A DNA stretch of 64,000 nucleotides from Oopsacas minuta. Its lineage: Eukaryota; Porifera; Hexactinellida; Lyssacinosida; Leucopsacidae. The translations under genes were made by a program, and so were the position numbers. The stretch lies in assembly GCA_024704765.1 (NCBI GenBank), contig JAKMXF010000055.1, positions 139,630-203,629 of the forward strand, read 5' to 3'. Shown here in pieces: positions 20,949-33,424 of this stretch. Numbering within the stretch: the stretch's first letter is position 1; each line of letters begins with the position of its first letter. The notes below the pieces were generated by a model. The model did not search any database, was not told where the DNA came from, and saw only the letters and a program-made list of their open reading frames with translations.

Positions 20949-21266
20949 GTCGTGATCTATATGAACTTCTTATCTGTCTATGCTAATCTCGAAAGGGTCG
21001 TATTATACGTGCTATGTTCAAGTTAAACAACACAGTGTTCTGTGCCGACAGCAAAGTATATTAATAGAATTTTACTACAATGCAACTATAAATTTGAGGC
21101 ACTGTGTATTGAGGGGAAGAAAGGTTTTGACCATGCATTGGGTGATCTCGTTTGACTCCCTGGTGTTGAAAATCTGTCAAGTACTATCTTATGTTCAATG
21201 AGCACTATTAATGCAAATAATTGTTTTAAACATCCTAAACAATTACAACCCAAACGTATGATGATA

Positions 21267-21366
21267 CAGTGGAACCTGTATATTCCGACACCTTTATAAT
21301 CCAGAAGACCCCTATAATCCAACATATTTCATGTCCCAAAGGGTGTTGAATTACCAGGTTCCACTG
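21267..21366. mobile_element. Pogo/Tigger-type MITE, 100 bp
   Basis: Ends CAGTGGAACCTG and CAGGTTCCACTG, flanked by TA on each side (21265-21266 and 21367-21368). This is the usual end sequence of pogo-derived MITEs. Confidence 0.88.
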
Positions 21367-21609
21367 TAAATCAAAATATTGATAAAAGTTGTCAAAACTT
21401 TATGAAATATACTAATAATTGTGCGAAGAGCACTTTTGGAGGAAAAGATGCATTCGCGAACCGCGGAGCACAAAAGAAGCGAAGCGTGCTTGTTATTATG
21501 ATACTGTCAAACAACCAATTTCTGCACTTACAACGCAAATTTCTCAAATAAAAAATCGCAAAAATGAAATAGTAGTGCTAGTTCACGAAATATACGTATT
21601 ACAACTCAC

Positions 21610-22872
21610 CACTCTCTAATAGTCCAATTTGACCAGTAGAGTTAGTTTCAGAACCTAGGATACCAGTTGTGTTATTGGAATTTTTATTATTATCTTGCAG
21701 CGGTTTGAGTTGTCCCTTTCTTCCCAGTGTTCTAGGCCTATGCTGTGCTAATATGCCAGTAGAAGAATCACTGTTACGATGAAATGGTTTGGTTTGTTGA
21801 TATTGGAAAGGTTTTACTGTGTTGTAGCCTGTTCCAGCTGTTGTAGGCGGTGATAGGATATATTGGAGGTCTAAATGGGGATCAGGAGGCAATTTTGGTA
21901 CGGCGTTTGTTGTGATAGAGCCTCGAGATTGCAATGGAAACGTCTAATTTGAATTGCATTACGTAATGTTTTGTAATCTGAATGTTTGAGAAGAGATGAA
22001 GCTGTGTTGAATGGATTCGGTTTTTGTAATTGTAAATTATTAAGAAAAATTGGTAGAATACTATCATTCTATAATTTACTGTTTTCTTATAAACAGGCTG
22101 TAATGATGGAAATGCATTATATAGAGCTGGTAACTGTGGTCTTATACCAGAACTTGTTCGTGAACTCTGTATGGAAGCTATTAATTGTGAATGGCGGTTT
22201 GTTCGACAGAATTCTATCAGTGGTTCCATCAATGGCGTTAAATACTCCTACAATTGTTCAAATACAGTTTCTAATATAACTTCCTTGATACATGAGTTTG
22301 GACTAACCGGTGGAAATTTGCTGCGCTTTTCCACAGCTTTCGAATTCTTACCATCTGGAGATGTCGGTGAAGAGTCAAACGCAAAATATTCCTCATACAC
22401 ACCCGCTTGATGTAAAATCTCCTCACTCAATGGTGAAACATAGAAATTCATACATGAACCTATTAATTCCAACATATTTATTTCTGGATAGATTGCTGAA
22501 GTTTCATATGGCGTAGCTCTATCTGTTTCTATTAATTGTATAAAGTCCTCTGTAGATGGTAAAATTTGATGGCCAACTACTCGCAAATGTGGAAAGTACT
22601 TTTGCCAAACTTTGCATTCTGTAATTAAATTTTCTTGTATAAGATTAGCATTAAAATCAGAATTTAGGTATGAATGGCATTGAATATTTTCGTATAATTG
22701 CAATACTTTTTTGGTTGCGTTTTGTTCAAATTCACTTTCTACGTCTCCCCAGCTGAATGCGAAACTACTATCACCAGATTGGGTTGTATCTAAGTTCGAA
22801 GATTCCCAGTTTCTTGCATGTCCTTTAAATGGCCGTGAAGGAAATCGATGAACATTGATAGGCTTGACGATT
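21610..22872 (-). CDS. FAM149-like (DUF3719) protein, partial, with one in-frame stop
   Basis: Exon at about 22080-22872 (acceptor CATTATAG) encodes ECKVWQKYFPHLRVVGHQI, the signature of the FAM149/DUF3719 region. It then gives FPPVSPNSCIKEVILETVFEQL. The next codon, 22250-22248, is TAG, after which the same frame stays open (EYLTPLMEPLIEFC...). FAM149 proteins usually carry Trp about there, so TGG to TAG is a plausible single change. A second exon, about 21610-21924 (donor GTGAGT), is Pro/Ser/Asn-rich. FAM149B proteins act in primary cilia. 5' and 3' exons are not found. It could be a pseudogene, a polymorphic null or a sequence error. Confidence 0.6.
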
Positions 22873-23750
22873 CTATAATGGAGGAAGTATAATGTTCTAA
22901 AAAAGAAGAAAATGTGGCTAGAATCGGGACTTTTGAACAAATTAGTCATTGAAACGTTTACTTACCAAACCTTGTAATAATTTCTCGGGATTTTAGAAAA
23001 TTTTCATGGATTTCCAAGTTTAACATCCATAAATAGTAATTTCAGGCTTTGATTTGGGTAATAAGGCACATAAATTCAAATATTTCGTTGGAATCTCAAA
23101 ATCTTCCAGAGATTTCATGTAAAATCTCAGGATAATCCAGTGGATTGGAAAATATGGAAACATGTTCAAATTACTAGAATTTTAACTGAAATATTGAAAG
23201 CTAGGTAAGACCTGTAAAATCACCTGTATCCGTAAATGAAGCATTCTCATCAAAAGGAGTGATTGAATATATTTTGTATGATCCACTTTCCCTGTAAATC
23301 TAGGTGTGGAATTGTTAAGTTACCGGAAGTTTAACGGCATTCGGATTCGATCGCGTGCAGGCATCTCGCATCATAATACTATCAAAGATATTATAATGAA
23401 ATGTGATAGGAAATATACTACAGAATTGATTTTCCCGTATTCGAACTTGTAATTGATATAAAACATTTGGATTCAATTTAACATAAGAATTCTTCTCTGG
23501 ATATTGAAAATATACCAAAAAATGTGTAGCAAATTCAAGAAATTCATCATTAAACTGCCAAAACCGTCAGGTTTTGCGATTTTTCAAGAGTAAAAGTCAC
23601 ATTCCTATTAGTATTCTTCATAGTCTATGCACATTTCTACGGACTATATTTTCTACTTGGCAACATAACAGCGATTTTAGTTAAAAAACGTTAATGATTG
23701 CGCAGTCTATACATTGAGTGATTACACACTACCATCTCTTCCATACAGCT

Positions 23751-24977
23751 TAACATGGACATTTGCTCCATCCCTGGCTATATAGCAGATTGCTTTTGGG
23801 GAAGACAGAAGGTAATTTCAGGCTGTTTTCTATTCTCATTTATTGCACATTTATGTTACTAATTCTCGAATCAGCAAGGATAAATTTACACACGGTTACT
23901 GTGGTATTGTAGTTCTAATATACTCTATTTCCTATGTATTATTAGCCTTAGGATCGAGTGGGCTATTAGCTATAATGATATCTTATGGTGTGGATCAATT
24001 GCAAGGTACTGGTGAATTTACTTTAAGTAATTATTTCTATTGGTATGTTTGGTGTACCTTTGCTGCTAAAATGACCATATATGGTCAACATTTCAATACG
24101 GTAGAACTACAAGTGGTGTGGCAGAGGGGCTTTCGATTTTAAGCAATGGATATATTGCAATTTGTATATTCAAATTCTCACAAATATGAAATATTCTCGT
24201 TCCAGTAGTACCAATTCTAAACCCATTAAAATTAATCTAACAGTCAGATCCTACATTGAAAATGTATTCCAAACGACAATGGATTGATTATGCTACAATT
24301 GACTTCGATGGAAGATTCTCACATGAACATGTGAATAGCGTAAACGCTTATAAACATGCTACCGATAATGTTTTGCCTTATATGGATATACTCTATTACA
24401 AATGAATTCCCTTACGATCTCTTCATTGCAGAAGGTGCGCAAATGATTGCAACAAATTCATCAGTTTCTGACGCTGAAACTTTTAGCTACGTCACGACAG
24501 GACTAACTATACTAGTTATAATACCAATCATAGAGATTCCATGGATTGGTATTAAGATCACGAAAATTCTACCTACAATTCTATCAAGATTATTCTTTGG
24601 AACTTTGGTGCTTAAGATTGCCTACCTTTTGCATGCATAATTGAATTAACCAGGCTAGTTAACTGTGATTCCATGGCATCAGGTATATACCAATTGAAGT
24701 GCAAATCCCTTAATATATTCTTATTAGCATCGGTTCTGTATTTATACTTTCAAATTCTTTTGAATTTGTGTGTGCACAGACTCCACTTATGATGAAAGGG
24801 ATTTTTTTGGGAGTTTTAAGTGCAATGTATGGTATAGGATCTATGTTACCAAGTTTAAATTACGAAATTCTAGCACAATTTGATAAAGGAAAGGAGTTTC
24901 AATGCAAAGACACAATAATAGCAATTTATCAAACTGATATGCTTGATCAATGTGTTGGCAAATGCACAAAGAGTTAA
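23751..24977 (+). pseudogene. POT/PTR2-type (SLC15) peptide transporter, degenerate
   Basis: Fragments appear in the order expected for a proton-coupled oligopeptide transporter. An exon at 23751-23811 (good AG and GT sites) gives PGYIADCFWGRQK. Then comes LLALGSSGLLAIMISYGVDQLQ...FYWYVW, then QWIDYATIDFDGRFSHEHV, then LPIMFCLIWIYSIT and further membrane helices, then PLMMKGIFLGVLSAMYGIGSML. Between the DGRF segment and LPIMFC (near 24,350) the frame must shift by one base with no splice site in between. Other joints lack clear splice signals. The second Gly-rich motif and the DQ pair are kept. Substrate specificity cannot be inferred. Most likely a broken gene. Confidence 0.65.
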
Positions 24978-26830
24978 CGAAACAAATTATTGGAGTTGAG
25001 GTAATAAACAGTGGTGTCCTGCTAAGTATGGGAGCGGGATTTTAGGGAAGGCGCATTAAATCGAATTTTGGTGTTGTCATTGGGTCAAATCTCATTTGTT
25101 GTCTTTAGGCCAACACATGTACGTGGTAGGTTTCAAAATATCTTCTCATTTATAATCATCCAATACAAGATTATCATACGGAAGTTTATGTAATTCAGCT
25201 TAAGTGCAAGAGAATAGCTGAAACCTCTCAACACAACCTGAGGCAAATATTCAATGATACCACGAACAAACTTACCAACTCTCCAGGGATCCCTGGATTA
25301 CCCCGGGATTTCACTTCAAATCCAGGGAAAAATTTTGAAATTCCCGGGAAATTTTGCTATATTTTGCTATATTTCTTGATATTTTCGGGTGTAATCGGGG
25401 GAATATCGTGAAATCCACGAAAAATATTGGAAATCCAGGGATTTGGCAACGAAAATCCAGGGAAATTTGCAAAAGGGGTTGGTAAGTCTGCACGAGGTCA
25501 GATCCTTCAGCTTCACAAGTCATGTTCGGTCAAGGAATATACTACAACCTATGATTCCTCAATCTGCAGCTGAATTTTGTGAAGTTCTGCCAACAAAAAA
25601 CTTTGCCGTAAACCATCAATGTAGATGTTCGGGTAGCTGGAATTTTCTTTTACGACAAATTATATGATTTCCTCGCTGATATCACTAATAAGCAAGTTTA
25701 TCCTGGAATTAGAATGAATGGGCGCTGGTTCTATAATAGATAAACTTTTTGGAGAAAACTCAAAAATATGGATTGTCTTTGATATTTCGAGGCAATTCTG
25801 AATTGACAATATTCATTAAGATTATAGCAATTCCTTTCTTCCTAGAGATTTGATTCTTCCAACTTACTCCCTCTTCAAATTCCTAAGTTAGAACAAAACG
25901 AGATGAGCAAACTTAGGCATTTTTGAATTATTTCAGTAAAAGTGGCTGACAAAAATTACTCCTGAAAAGCTTTCAATCTTCAATTAGGAAAATGTAACGA
26001 ATAATGGAGCAGAGAGCTACCATGGAAATCTAAAGTCCATTAAAAATCATTGCATCCCAGAACTTAATCACAGTCATTAATGATATATTCGCTGATTATA
26101 ATAATGAGATGATCCGAATTCATTAAGGAAAGGAAACTACGATATCAGGTAAAAGAAGCACCTAGTAAATAACGAACGGGGAAAGCAATGTAAAGAGAAA
26201 CTGTTAAGTGGGAGTTATACTCTCATACAATTTCTCCAAAACATTAGTTATTCTTTGGGCAATGCCACTTCAACTACACTTTCAGATTATTCTGAAATAT
26301 AAATAAATGTAGAGTCAGAACCAGATTGCATTCAAAGAAATCAATACGACTTCTGTCTACAACCCAGGAGCAGCACGTGGTTATCCATTCCTTGTAAGCA
26401 AGTTGTCCAACTTGCATGAAATTGAAGACCAAATCCAATTTTTCTTAATTAATTGTCAGTTTCCTGACATTACATTCAGCCATACTATAGCACTTTAGTC
26501 TCTATTATTTTAAGAAATGTCCTGCCGACAGGCTGGTAGTACAGCTCAGGCTCATGTATTGTGTTCTTTCTGGGGGAGCACGCCTCCCTCTACCCCCCTT
26601 GCGTAAATGCGGCAATGCACCGAACCCAACTGATTTCGGGATCCTCGATCTGATATAAATTTCAGGATATTTAATATTTTTCGCCCCCATATGTACTTCA
26701 TGTTCTATCCCAAATCCTATGGAGAAAATTCCGAATAATTATCCTACAATTACCCTCCGTCTAACTTTTGAAACGAAATATCTAGCATCAATTTAAATAT
26801 GTGCAAAAAGGTGTAAAAATATGATAAAAA
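24978..26830. other. Intergenic with decayed repeats, no gene
   Basis: About 25,280-25,470 is a degenerate cluster of CCAGGGA / CCCGGGA words (related text occurs near 18,340-18,500 and 22,980-23,200). About 26,515-26,620 is one copy of a dispersed repeat (CTGCCGACAGGCT...CCTCCCTCTACCCCCCTTGCG) whose relative is at about 32,570-32,660. Confidence 0.5.
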
Positions 26831-27110
26831 TCTATATTATTAAATCTCAATGATTGTTTGTCTGTTTGTATGTCCGTTGTCAAGGAAAGGATTTACGGTA
26901 TGAAATTTTGAAAATGTCGCATAACTATGTATTTATCGTGTTTATCAAGGAAGTAAATAGAATTCAATAAAACTTCACTAAATATATCGAACATCCTGAA
27001 TCCGATTTTCACACTTTTGGATTAATCATGTGTAACTTTGTTGTTGTTTTTATGAATATACAGTAAACAAATTATCCAAAGCTCAAAATACACGTAGAGC
27101 CTTGCTCTAA
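26831..27110 (+). mobile_element. Helitron-like repeat, 5' portion
   Basis: Begins TCTATATTATTAAATCTC immediately after an A, runs through the family blocks, and ends in decayed sequence with no 3' hairpin. Further fragments of the same block follow at about 27,170-27,310. Confidence 0.65.
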
Positions 27111-27369
27111 ACGGCTACCCAGGGGTAAGTAAGTACGCTGAATCAGAATTTCGCATTTTAAGTTTCTCATATACAAATTCATTGTTGTTTTCATGAATAT
27201 AAAGTAAACAAATTTTAAAATTGAGGTAGAATCATACTTCCAACGACTATCCTGGGCTATTCGAGTATGCTGAGCCCGAATATGGTATTGTAAACAACAA
27301 ATTGTGAAAATTGAGGTTGAATCATACTTTCAACTAATATACTGGTATACTCGAGTATGCCGAGTCTGA

Positions 27370-27474
27370 ATTCAATATTATTTAATCTCAATTGTTATTT
27401 GTCTGTTTGTTTGTCCGATGAATACCTGGAGGTGCGATGTGCCGAGTTCATCGCGAAGCGATGAACTAAAGGCT
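27370..27474 (+). mobile_element. Short Helitron-like copy with both ends
   Basis: The 5' motif (TTAATCTCAATTGTTATTTG) is joined to the palindromic 3' block ending GAACTAAAGGCTCG and followed by T. It has the same internal deletion as the copy at 1634-1737. Confidence 0.6.
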
Positions 27475-27817
27475 CGTGTTGATATAAATTTTAAAATTGT
27501 AATTTTGGGACCTCATACTCGATTACCCTTAATTAGCAGTAGAACGAAATCTTTAGCGTGGTTTTGAATAATATGCAAAAATGTGTAAAATTATGATAAA
27601 TCTGTGAATTTGTGACTTTCAGACTGTGATTCTCAAAGTCAGACTCTACGCACTCAATAACCCCTGATTTAGGGTAATTTCTTTAGTTTGTGTGATGTTT
27701 CGTCCAAGACTCAAACTTGTCCGAGCCAAGCCCAAAATACCCCTGTATGCCATAATTCAGCCCTAAGGGTCTTCCAGTTTCTTCAATCGATTCTGGACAT
27801 AAAAACATATATATATA

Positions 27818-29129
27818 CAGGGTGACCCATAAATAATGTTACTCATTGATTTTACTCTAAATACCATAGTATTGTTGTAAATGCTTTGAAATTTTCACTA
27901 TACGCTGTTTGATAAATACTTTAAACATAAATAATTTATCATTCAAATATATCACCCTTTGCACTGACACAGCTCCCAAGACGTCTGATAAACGAGTCTA
28001 TGCTAACACAAAGGTGATCCTCAGGAATTCTTTCCCATTCTCGAATCAAGGTTCTCTTTAACTCTTCAATAGTCAGGTATTTTTTCGAGTTAACCTTGTC
28101 CTCCAATATCGACCAGATTGAAAAGTCAAGAGGATTGAGATTGCCGAACACGGTGGCCACTCTTCGGATGAAATTAACTCCGGGAAATTGGCTCTGCACC
28201 AAGCCTGTTTGTCTTTAGCCTTATGGGCAGGAGCAGAATCCTGTCGGAAGGTCCATTCTCTATTACCAAAGTAATCTTTGGCCCATGGCTTTACTACAGC
28301 TTCGAGAATTGTGTTACGATAAATTTTCTGATAAATTTTCACCCCCATGGGGATAGAAATCAGCGGTGTCCGACCATCTAAAGTCACCCCCGCCCAAACC
28401 ATCACAGAAGCTGACTTTTGGGTCCTAGAAACTCGAAAAGTGGCCTGAGGTATTCTATTCCTATCAGTAGCGAGAATTCTGTTGTTTTGTTTGTTTACAA
28501 CCTCTTATACTGTGAAGAATTTCTCATTACTGAAGAGAATTTGTTTGTGACATCCATCAGTGAAACGTGATATCATGGCTTTGCATCTTTTCAGTCATTT
28601 TTTTTTGCTTAGCTGATTGAAGAACTGGCGTTTGCGTAACTTGTATGCTTTCATCCCTATATCATTACGAACTAGTTTACGCATCGATTTCCTGCTCGTA
28701 TTCACTTCCTTAGCCATCTTTGTGAAGCTCCTGGCTGGATTTCGCCGGATTCTCTGCGAAATATTTTTTGTCACAGAAAATGTCCCTACAGTTCGAGGTC
28801 GGCCAAGTCGAGGTCTTTCAGCAATGCTTCCTGTATCATTGCAACGGGACAGGGTGCGAAACACGAACATTTTGTTCGTTTTGAGCAATCAAACAATTTG
28901 GCTCTTGGTGTTTCCTGCCTCAAAAAGTTGGATAACAGGTGATCTTTTGGACTCCAATGGCAAACAGCAGGCAAAATACAAAAATATCTAAAGTAGAAAT
29001 GAAAACTGTGTTTAGAATGAATATATTGGCATGTTGGAATGAGACAACATCAAACGAGTACTAGTAACATTTATAAAAAGAGCCTATGGTAGATAAATAT
29101 CTTGGTAACAGTATTTATGGCTCATCCTG
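27818..29129 (-). mobile_element. Tc1/mariner transposon, 1,312 bp
   Basis: Inverted ends CAGGGTGACCCATAAATAAT (left) and, on the other strand, CAGGATGAGCCATAAATACT (right), each flanked by TA. The transposase relic is on the minus strand. Confidence 0.92.
27939..28965 (-). pseudogene. Tc1/mariner transposase, inactive
   Basis: An N-terminal HTH part (RPRLGRPRTVGTF; RIRRNPARSFTKMAKE) starts in another frame near 28,960. The catalytic core has FSNEKFF where the first Asp is expected (Asp to Asn), QDSAPAH with the second Asp, and NPLDFSIWSILE with the third acidic site. There are in-frame stops near 28,595 and in the segment after FSNEKFF, and a frameshift near 28,140. NPLD rather than NPIE suggests a DDxD branch of the IS630/Tc1/mariner group. 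Confidence 0.88.
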
Positions 29130-32100
29130 TAATTATATTTATATTTATATTTACATATGAGAAACTTGAAAATTCGAAACTCTAAACAGCTACTGTGTGC
29201 ATCTGTTTAGAGCAAGCCAATTCAGCAAAACAACAATATATTTACATATCAACCGACAAACAAACAGACAACACAACAATTGAAATATAATAATATTGAT
29301 GTTGTTTACAATACCATATTCGGACTAAGCATACTCTATTACCCCAGTATAGTCGTGAAAGTATGGTTCTATCTCAATTTTGAAATTTGTTTATTTTATG
29401 TACCTGGAAGTAAACAAATATTCACAAAAAAGCTGCTAGTGTTCTATAGCCAGTTTATACACCTTGTAGTTAGAATACATTAAGTAAATGATGAAATAAT
29501 GACAATACTGACAATATTAGTGCCGTATGCAAATCAGATGCGGGCAGTGGAGCTGCAACATGTATCCAACTAACAGTCGCATAAAGTAAACAAATTGTTA
29601 AAATATTAATTTATTAATAACCTTGCAATTGTATACTTTACAAATTTTCAGACACGAAAGGCCGAGTCCCATGCGAACACTTTGTGTCCGCAAGCCGCGC
29701 AGCGCGAGCAAGCGAAAATGCTCTCATATATATTTATCCATAAATATATCTAGATTAATTGAGTTTGAATAGTATAAATAGAAAACCTGATTTAACAGGT
29801 TCGTCTGGAAGAGTAATTATTCGTTTACCTAAGGTAATCAGAATTCATAATTGTATTAAAAACGAATGAAATTGAAGAATAAAATGCTAATTCTCCGACT
29901 TTGAACTTTCGAATGTAAATTCAAACTAAGAATAATTGTCGACTTTTGTAAAATATCTATCCTAACGATTTCCTTAAGAACAATTCAATTCGCAGGTATT
30001 TGAAACAAAATGGATGGCTAATAGGTATTCTACCTACCATATTAGTGTATTTGTGTGAATTTCGTTATGAATTATTGATAAATTTCAATTTCCCAGAGAA
30101 ATTCAAGGTGTTCAAACCAGTGAGTATCACTTTGGATCTGTGAGACATTCTGGATAACTTTGAATATTAAAGGCCACTGACTACAATAAGAAGAACAAAA
30201 TATTTTGTAAAAATAAATAATATTACACTATAATATAATAGGAATGTATATAAAAGAAAATTTGAAACAAATTAGCAAACTTATCATAACATTGATGGAA
30301 TTGACTGAGATAAGTTAGAATATTGCAAACTCTTGAAAGAAGAATCCATGAATTGGGAAATTCAGGCAAAATCATGCGTAAAAGCCAAGAGTTAGAGAAC
30401 TTCGTTGATAGCTGAGTACGGGAGAAATTAATTACTTGATTTACTATTTCAGAGTTTCATTATGTAATATAGTTGAAAGTTACTTACATATATGACGATA
30501 TTTAGAATGAAAACAAGATACACAACAATCTTGTGTACAAGACTTCTCTCTCCATTATACTCTATATACACTTAAGACCAACAAATGTTCAGAGATATCT
30601 TTAGTAGAGTAAAATAGATATAGTGGTCATGAGAAATTAAGCTTCTTGGAAGGGACACTTCTCCTTCATTATTGTCACCAAATTTGAATAAATATTTAGC
30701 AGTATTGTCAATACTTTAACATAGTCATAAGAGAATCTGCTATACAAAGATTTCCAGCTGTGTTATCAACCGTAACGCAGAGAGGCCAGGAAAGTTCATC
30801 ATTTCCATTTCCGAACTTATAAACACTCACCAGAGGTTGTGTGACTTGTATATTGCTTGTCTATTCAATTCCAGTTCTTATCTTCAACAGTTTCTCCTTC
30901 AATCGGATTAGCTGTGGCCATTATTGGTAAATATTTATAGGAGTATGAATTCATATAAATAGTCCCTAGACATACCTGTAATATTGCTCATGGATATTGT
31001 ACTACATGAGTAGTGAATAATAGTCGATGATAATTTTAAGACAGTTACATGTAAAGTACGTATATTAGCCAAATTGTTATAACTGTTGCTTATTTGGTAT
31101 TTGCCCTAATGTATAGTAAACATGTTACAAGGAAGTGGTAGCAGGGTGATCAAATGTCATTCTCTTGGAAGGTTAGTATAGTATACCCTCGCTAATCCGA
31201 ACTGCACTGTTCCAATAGTAAATAATTCGTACGGATTAGCGAAATGCATTAAAACAAATCTATAGGCTTTAAGAGTACATGGTTTTGGAACTTGTACAGT
31301 TAAAAAGACTTTGTAGTGTGTAATATAGCACAATTAGGGTTATCAATGATTCTGCAACTTCTTAGATCCGGTTCTCGGCTCTCCTGCGACACAATACACG
31401 TGTAATACCCCGTGTATTATGACTCTAATTAATACAAAATTGCGATTTAGTAATTTTCATCTAATATATCCCATTTTTACCAATTTCACTATCCATTACT
31501 GCGAGTCATGGCCTAAGGAAATACGTCTGTACATGCTCCGAATCATAGTAAAGATAAGAGTCCAGTTACTATCATGAAACTTATAAAATTGGATCCTTTT
31601 GAAGTGACCTTTAGAAAGACTAATGAATCAAGTGGCGAGTCGCGCATATAATCGATATAAACTTGTTATTACATAATCCAGCTGCAAACATTGATACATA
31701 GCTGTTATTCATGCAATCGTGATGAGAGAATTCTATCTTTACACACTAACATAATTCTATTTTAATTAGTGCCGCTCCTATAGGGAGATGCTCAATAATG
31801 GCATAGACGATGTGCGACGTCCGTACTTCCGTCAATCCGTCCGCGCGAAATCTAGCAATCCAATTAACATGAAAATTGGAATACATACACATTTTGGGTC
31901 GAAGATTTGCACCTCGGGTATGGATTTTTTCTAAAGTGAATATTTCACACCTTTTGGTGATTAACCATTTTCACACCTTTCTATGTAAAGACGAAAGTAA
32001 GCTAGAGATTAGGTTTCAATATGTTGTCAGGGGAAATTGGCTGGTACTGTGGTAGAGTCCGATTTTGAGATCTTCAGAGTTTGAAAGTTACAAATTCACA

Positions 32101-32227
32101 GATTTATTATATGAATGATCAAATTTTCACACCTTTGTGCATATTATTCAAAATCATACTAGAGAATCCCTTTCAACTCCAAATCAGGGGTAATCGGGAT
32201 GTAGATTACAAATTGGACAATTTCAAA
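29130..32227. other. Intergenic, repeats and one NHL relic
   Basis: Includes a Helitron-like 5' fragment (about 29,240-29,400, minus). A G/C-rich palindromic block at about 29,658-29,720 (GCCGCGCAGCGCGAGC) is followed by ATATATCTAG. The NHL relic is listed separately. Nothing else here looks like a gene. Confidence 0.5.
30640..30855 (-). pseudogene. NHL-repeat (beta-propeller) fragment
   Basis: Minus strand: KFGNGNDELSWPLCVTVDNT-AGNLCIADSL, followed after a one-base shift by DNTAKYLFKFGDNNEGEV. This is the NHL pattern (FG.G...L..P..V.VD...G.IY.AD..N..V.VFD). The same context, including ACAACCTCT-GTGAGTGTTT upstream, recurs at 33,260-33,440, so the two are duplicates of one gene. Too short and shifted to be functional. 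Confidence 0.7.
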
Positions 32228-32477
32228 CAGTGGCGTCTTGCTATATGTTCCTGGAGTGCCCAGGCCCCCCCCAATATATTGTCCGAGCTCCAACATCATT
32301 ACTCCAAGGGACCAGAAAATGATAACTTTCTGTCTAATTGTAATCAAACGTTATTTCTTGCGATGGGTTTCGCTCTTGGACCTTTCTGATTGTTTGCAAT
32401 GCCATACCTCATCAGAACTTGTTGCACACTAAATTGAATTTGTGGCCCCCAGATTTCAAAGCCACACGACGCCACTG
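32228..32477. mobile_element. hAT-type MITE, 250 bp
   Basis: Ends CAGTGGCGTC and GACGCCACTG with a perfect 8-bp target duplication ATTTCAAA at 32220-32227 and 32478-32485. A run of eight or more C lies inside. Confidence 0.95.
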
Positions 32478-32841
32478 ATTTCAAATCTATATTGACATGG
32501 TTTATCTATTTTCACACCTATTTGCATTGTATTTCGTATCAACCAACAGGAATAACATTTGACAAAAATGTCCAGCCGACAGACTAGGAATGCAGCTCAA
32601 GATTATTTGTTTGTGTTCTTTTCAAGGGAAGCTAGGTCCCCCTGACCCCCTTGCATACGTATATACCGCACTGCACCAGCCCCAGATTTAGCTACTTAAT
32701 TACACATCACTGACAGTTGATGAGTTACTGTAATCTTGTGAATAGATTTGAAGTCAGCACTGAAACTAGAAATAGAATTAGAATCAGGATCTGAAGTTAG
32801 AATATTTCCATCTCTGTCTATACAGAAAAAGCGTGGACGAA

Positions 32842-33400
32842 TTATTTGCATTCCTTCTCCTCGAGATATAACAGTCTTCTGTAGAATGAGATTTTGATCA
32901 AAGATATGAAGACAAGATTATATCTATCAACATCAATAATGTAACTGTAATCTTTGATTAGTTTCACATCACGAGGGTGATTGAGTAGATCTCTACCAAA
33001 TTGGTATTTAAAGTGAAAGTCTTTGGAGAGTATCTGAACTTTATTATTGCTAAAGTCACAAATGTAAATATCTTCATTTGATTCACTGATTGACAGGCCG
33101 AAAGGATAACGGAATTCTAATTTTCCGGTTCCATATTTACCAATTTTGGAAATAAAATCACCATCTAGTTCATAATTCAGGATACAGTTCTCAGTTTGAG
33201 AAATAAGAATCCTATTTCCACAAATAGCTAAACCTATCGACAAGGTCATTTTTCCTTCACCTTTGCTATCTCCGAATCTGAATAAATACTTAGCAGCACT
33301 GTCAAATACTTCAACACAGTTCATTCAATTGATCTGCTATAGATACTGCCTGTTTGGTCATCCATCGTACCACCAGGTGGATAGTTAAGGTGTTCATTTT
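32842..33400 (-). pseudogene. NHL-repeat protein, 160-codon open part plus frameshifted N-terminus
   Basis: The open part 33324-32842 reads VEVFDSAAKYLFRFGDSKGEG, then two further propeller blades (GKLEFRYPFGLSISESNEDI; NNKVQILSKDFHFKYQFG). Just upstream, NEHLNYPPGGTMDDQTGSIY is the preceding half-blade but in another frame. NHL propellers bind RNA or proteins, for example in TRIM proteins; no RING or B-box is seen here. The final 15 residues lose the NHL pattern. Probably a decaying copy. Confidence 0.65.
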
Positions 33401-33424
33401 CATTTCTTCTCTTACAAACACTCA

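Noticed and set aside
29640-29760. G/C-rich palindrome followed by CTAG as a classic Helitron 3' end
   Set aside because: The spacing between palindrome and CTAG is too long, and no matching 5' end lies upstream in this orientation.
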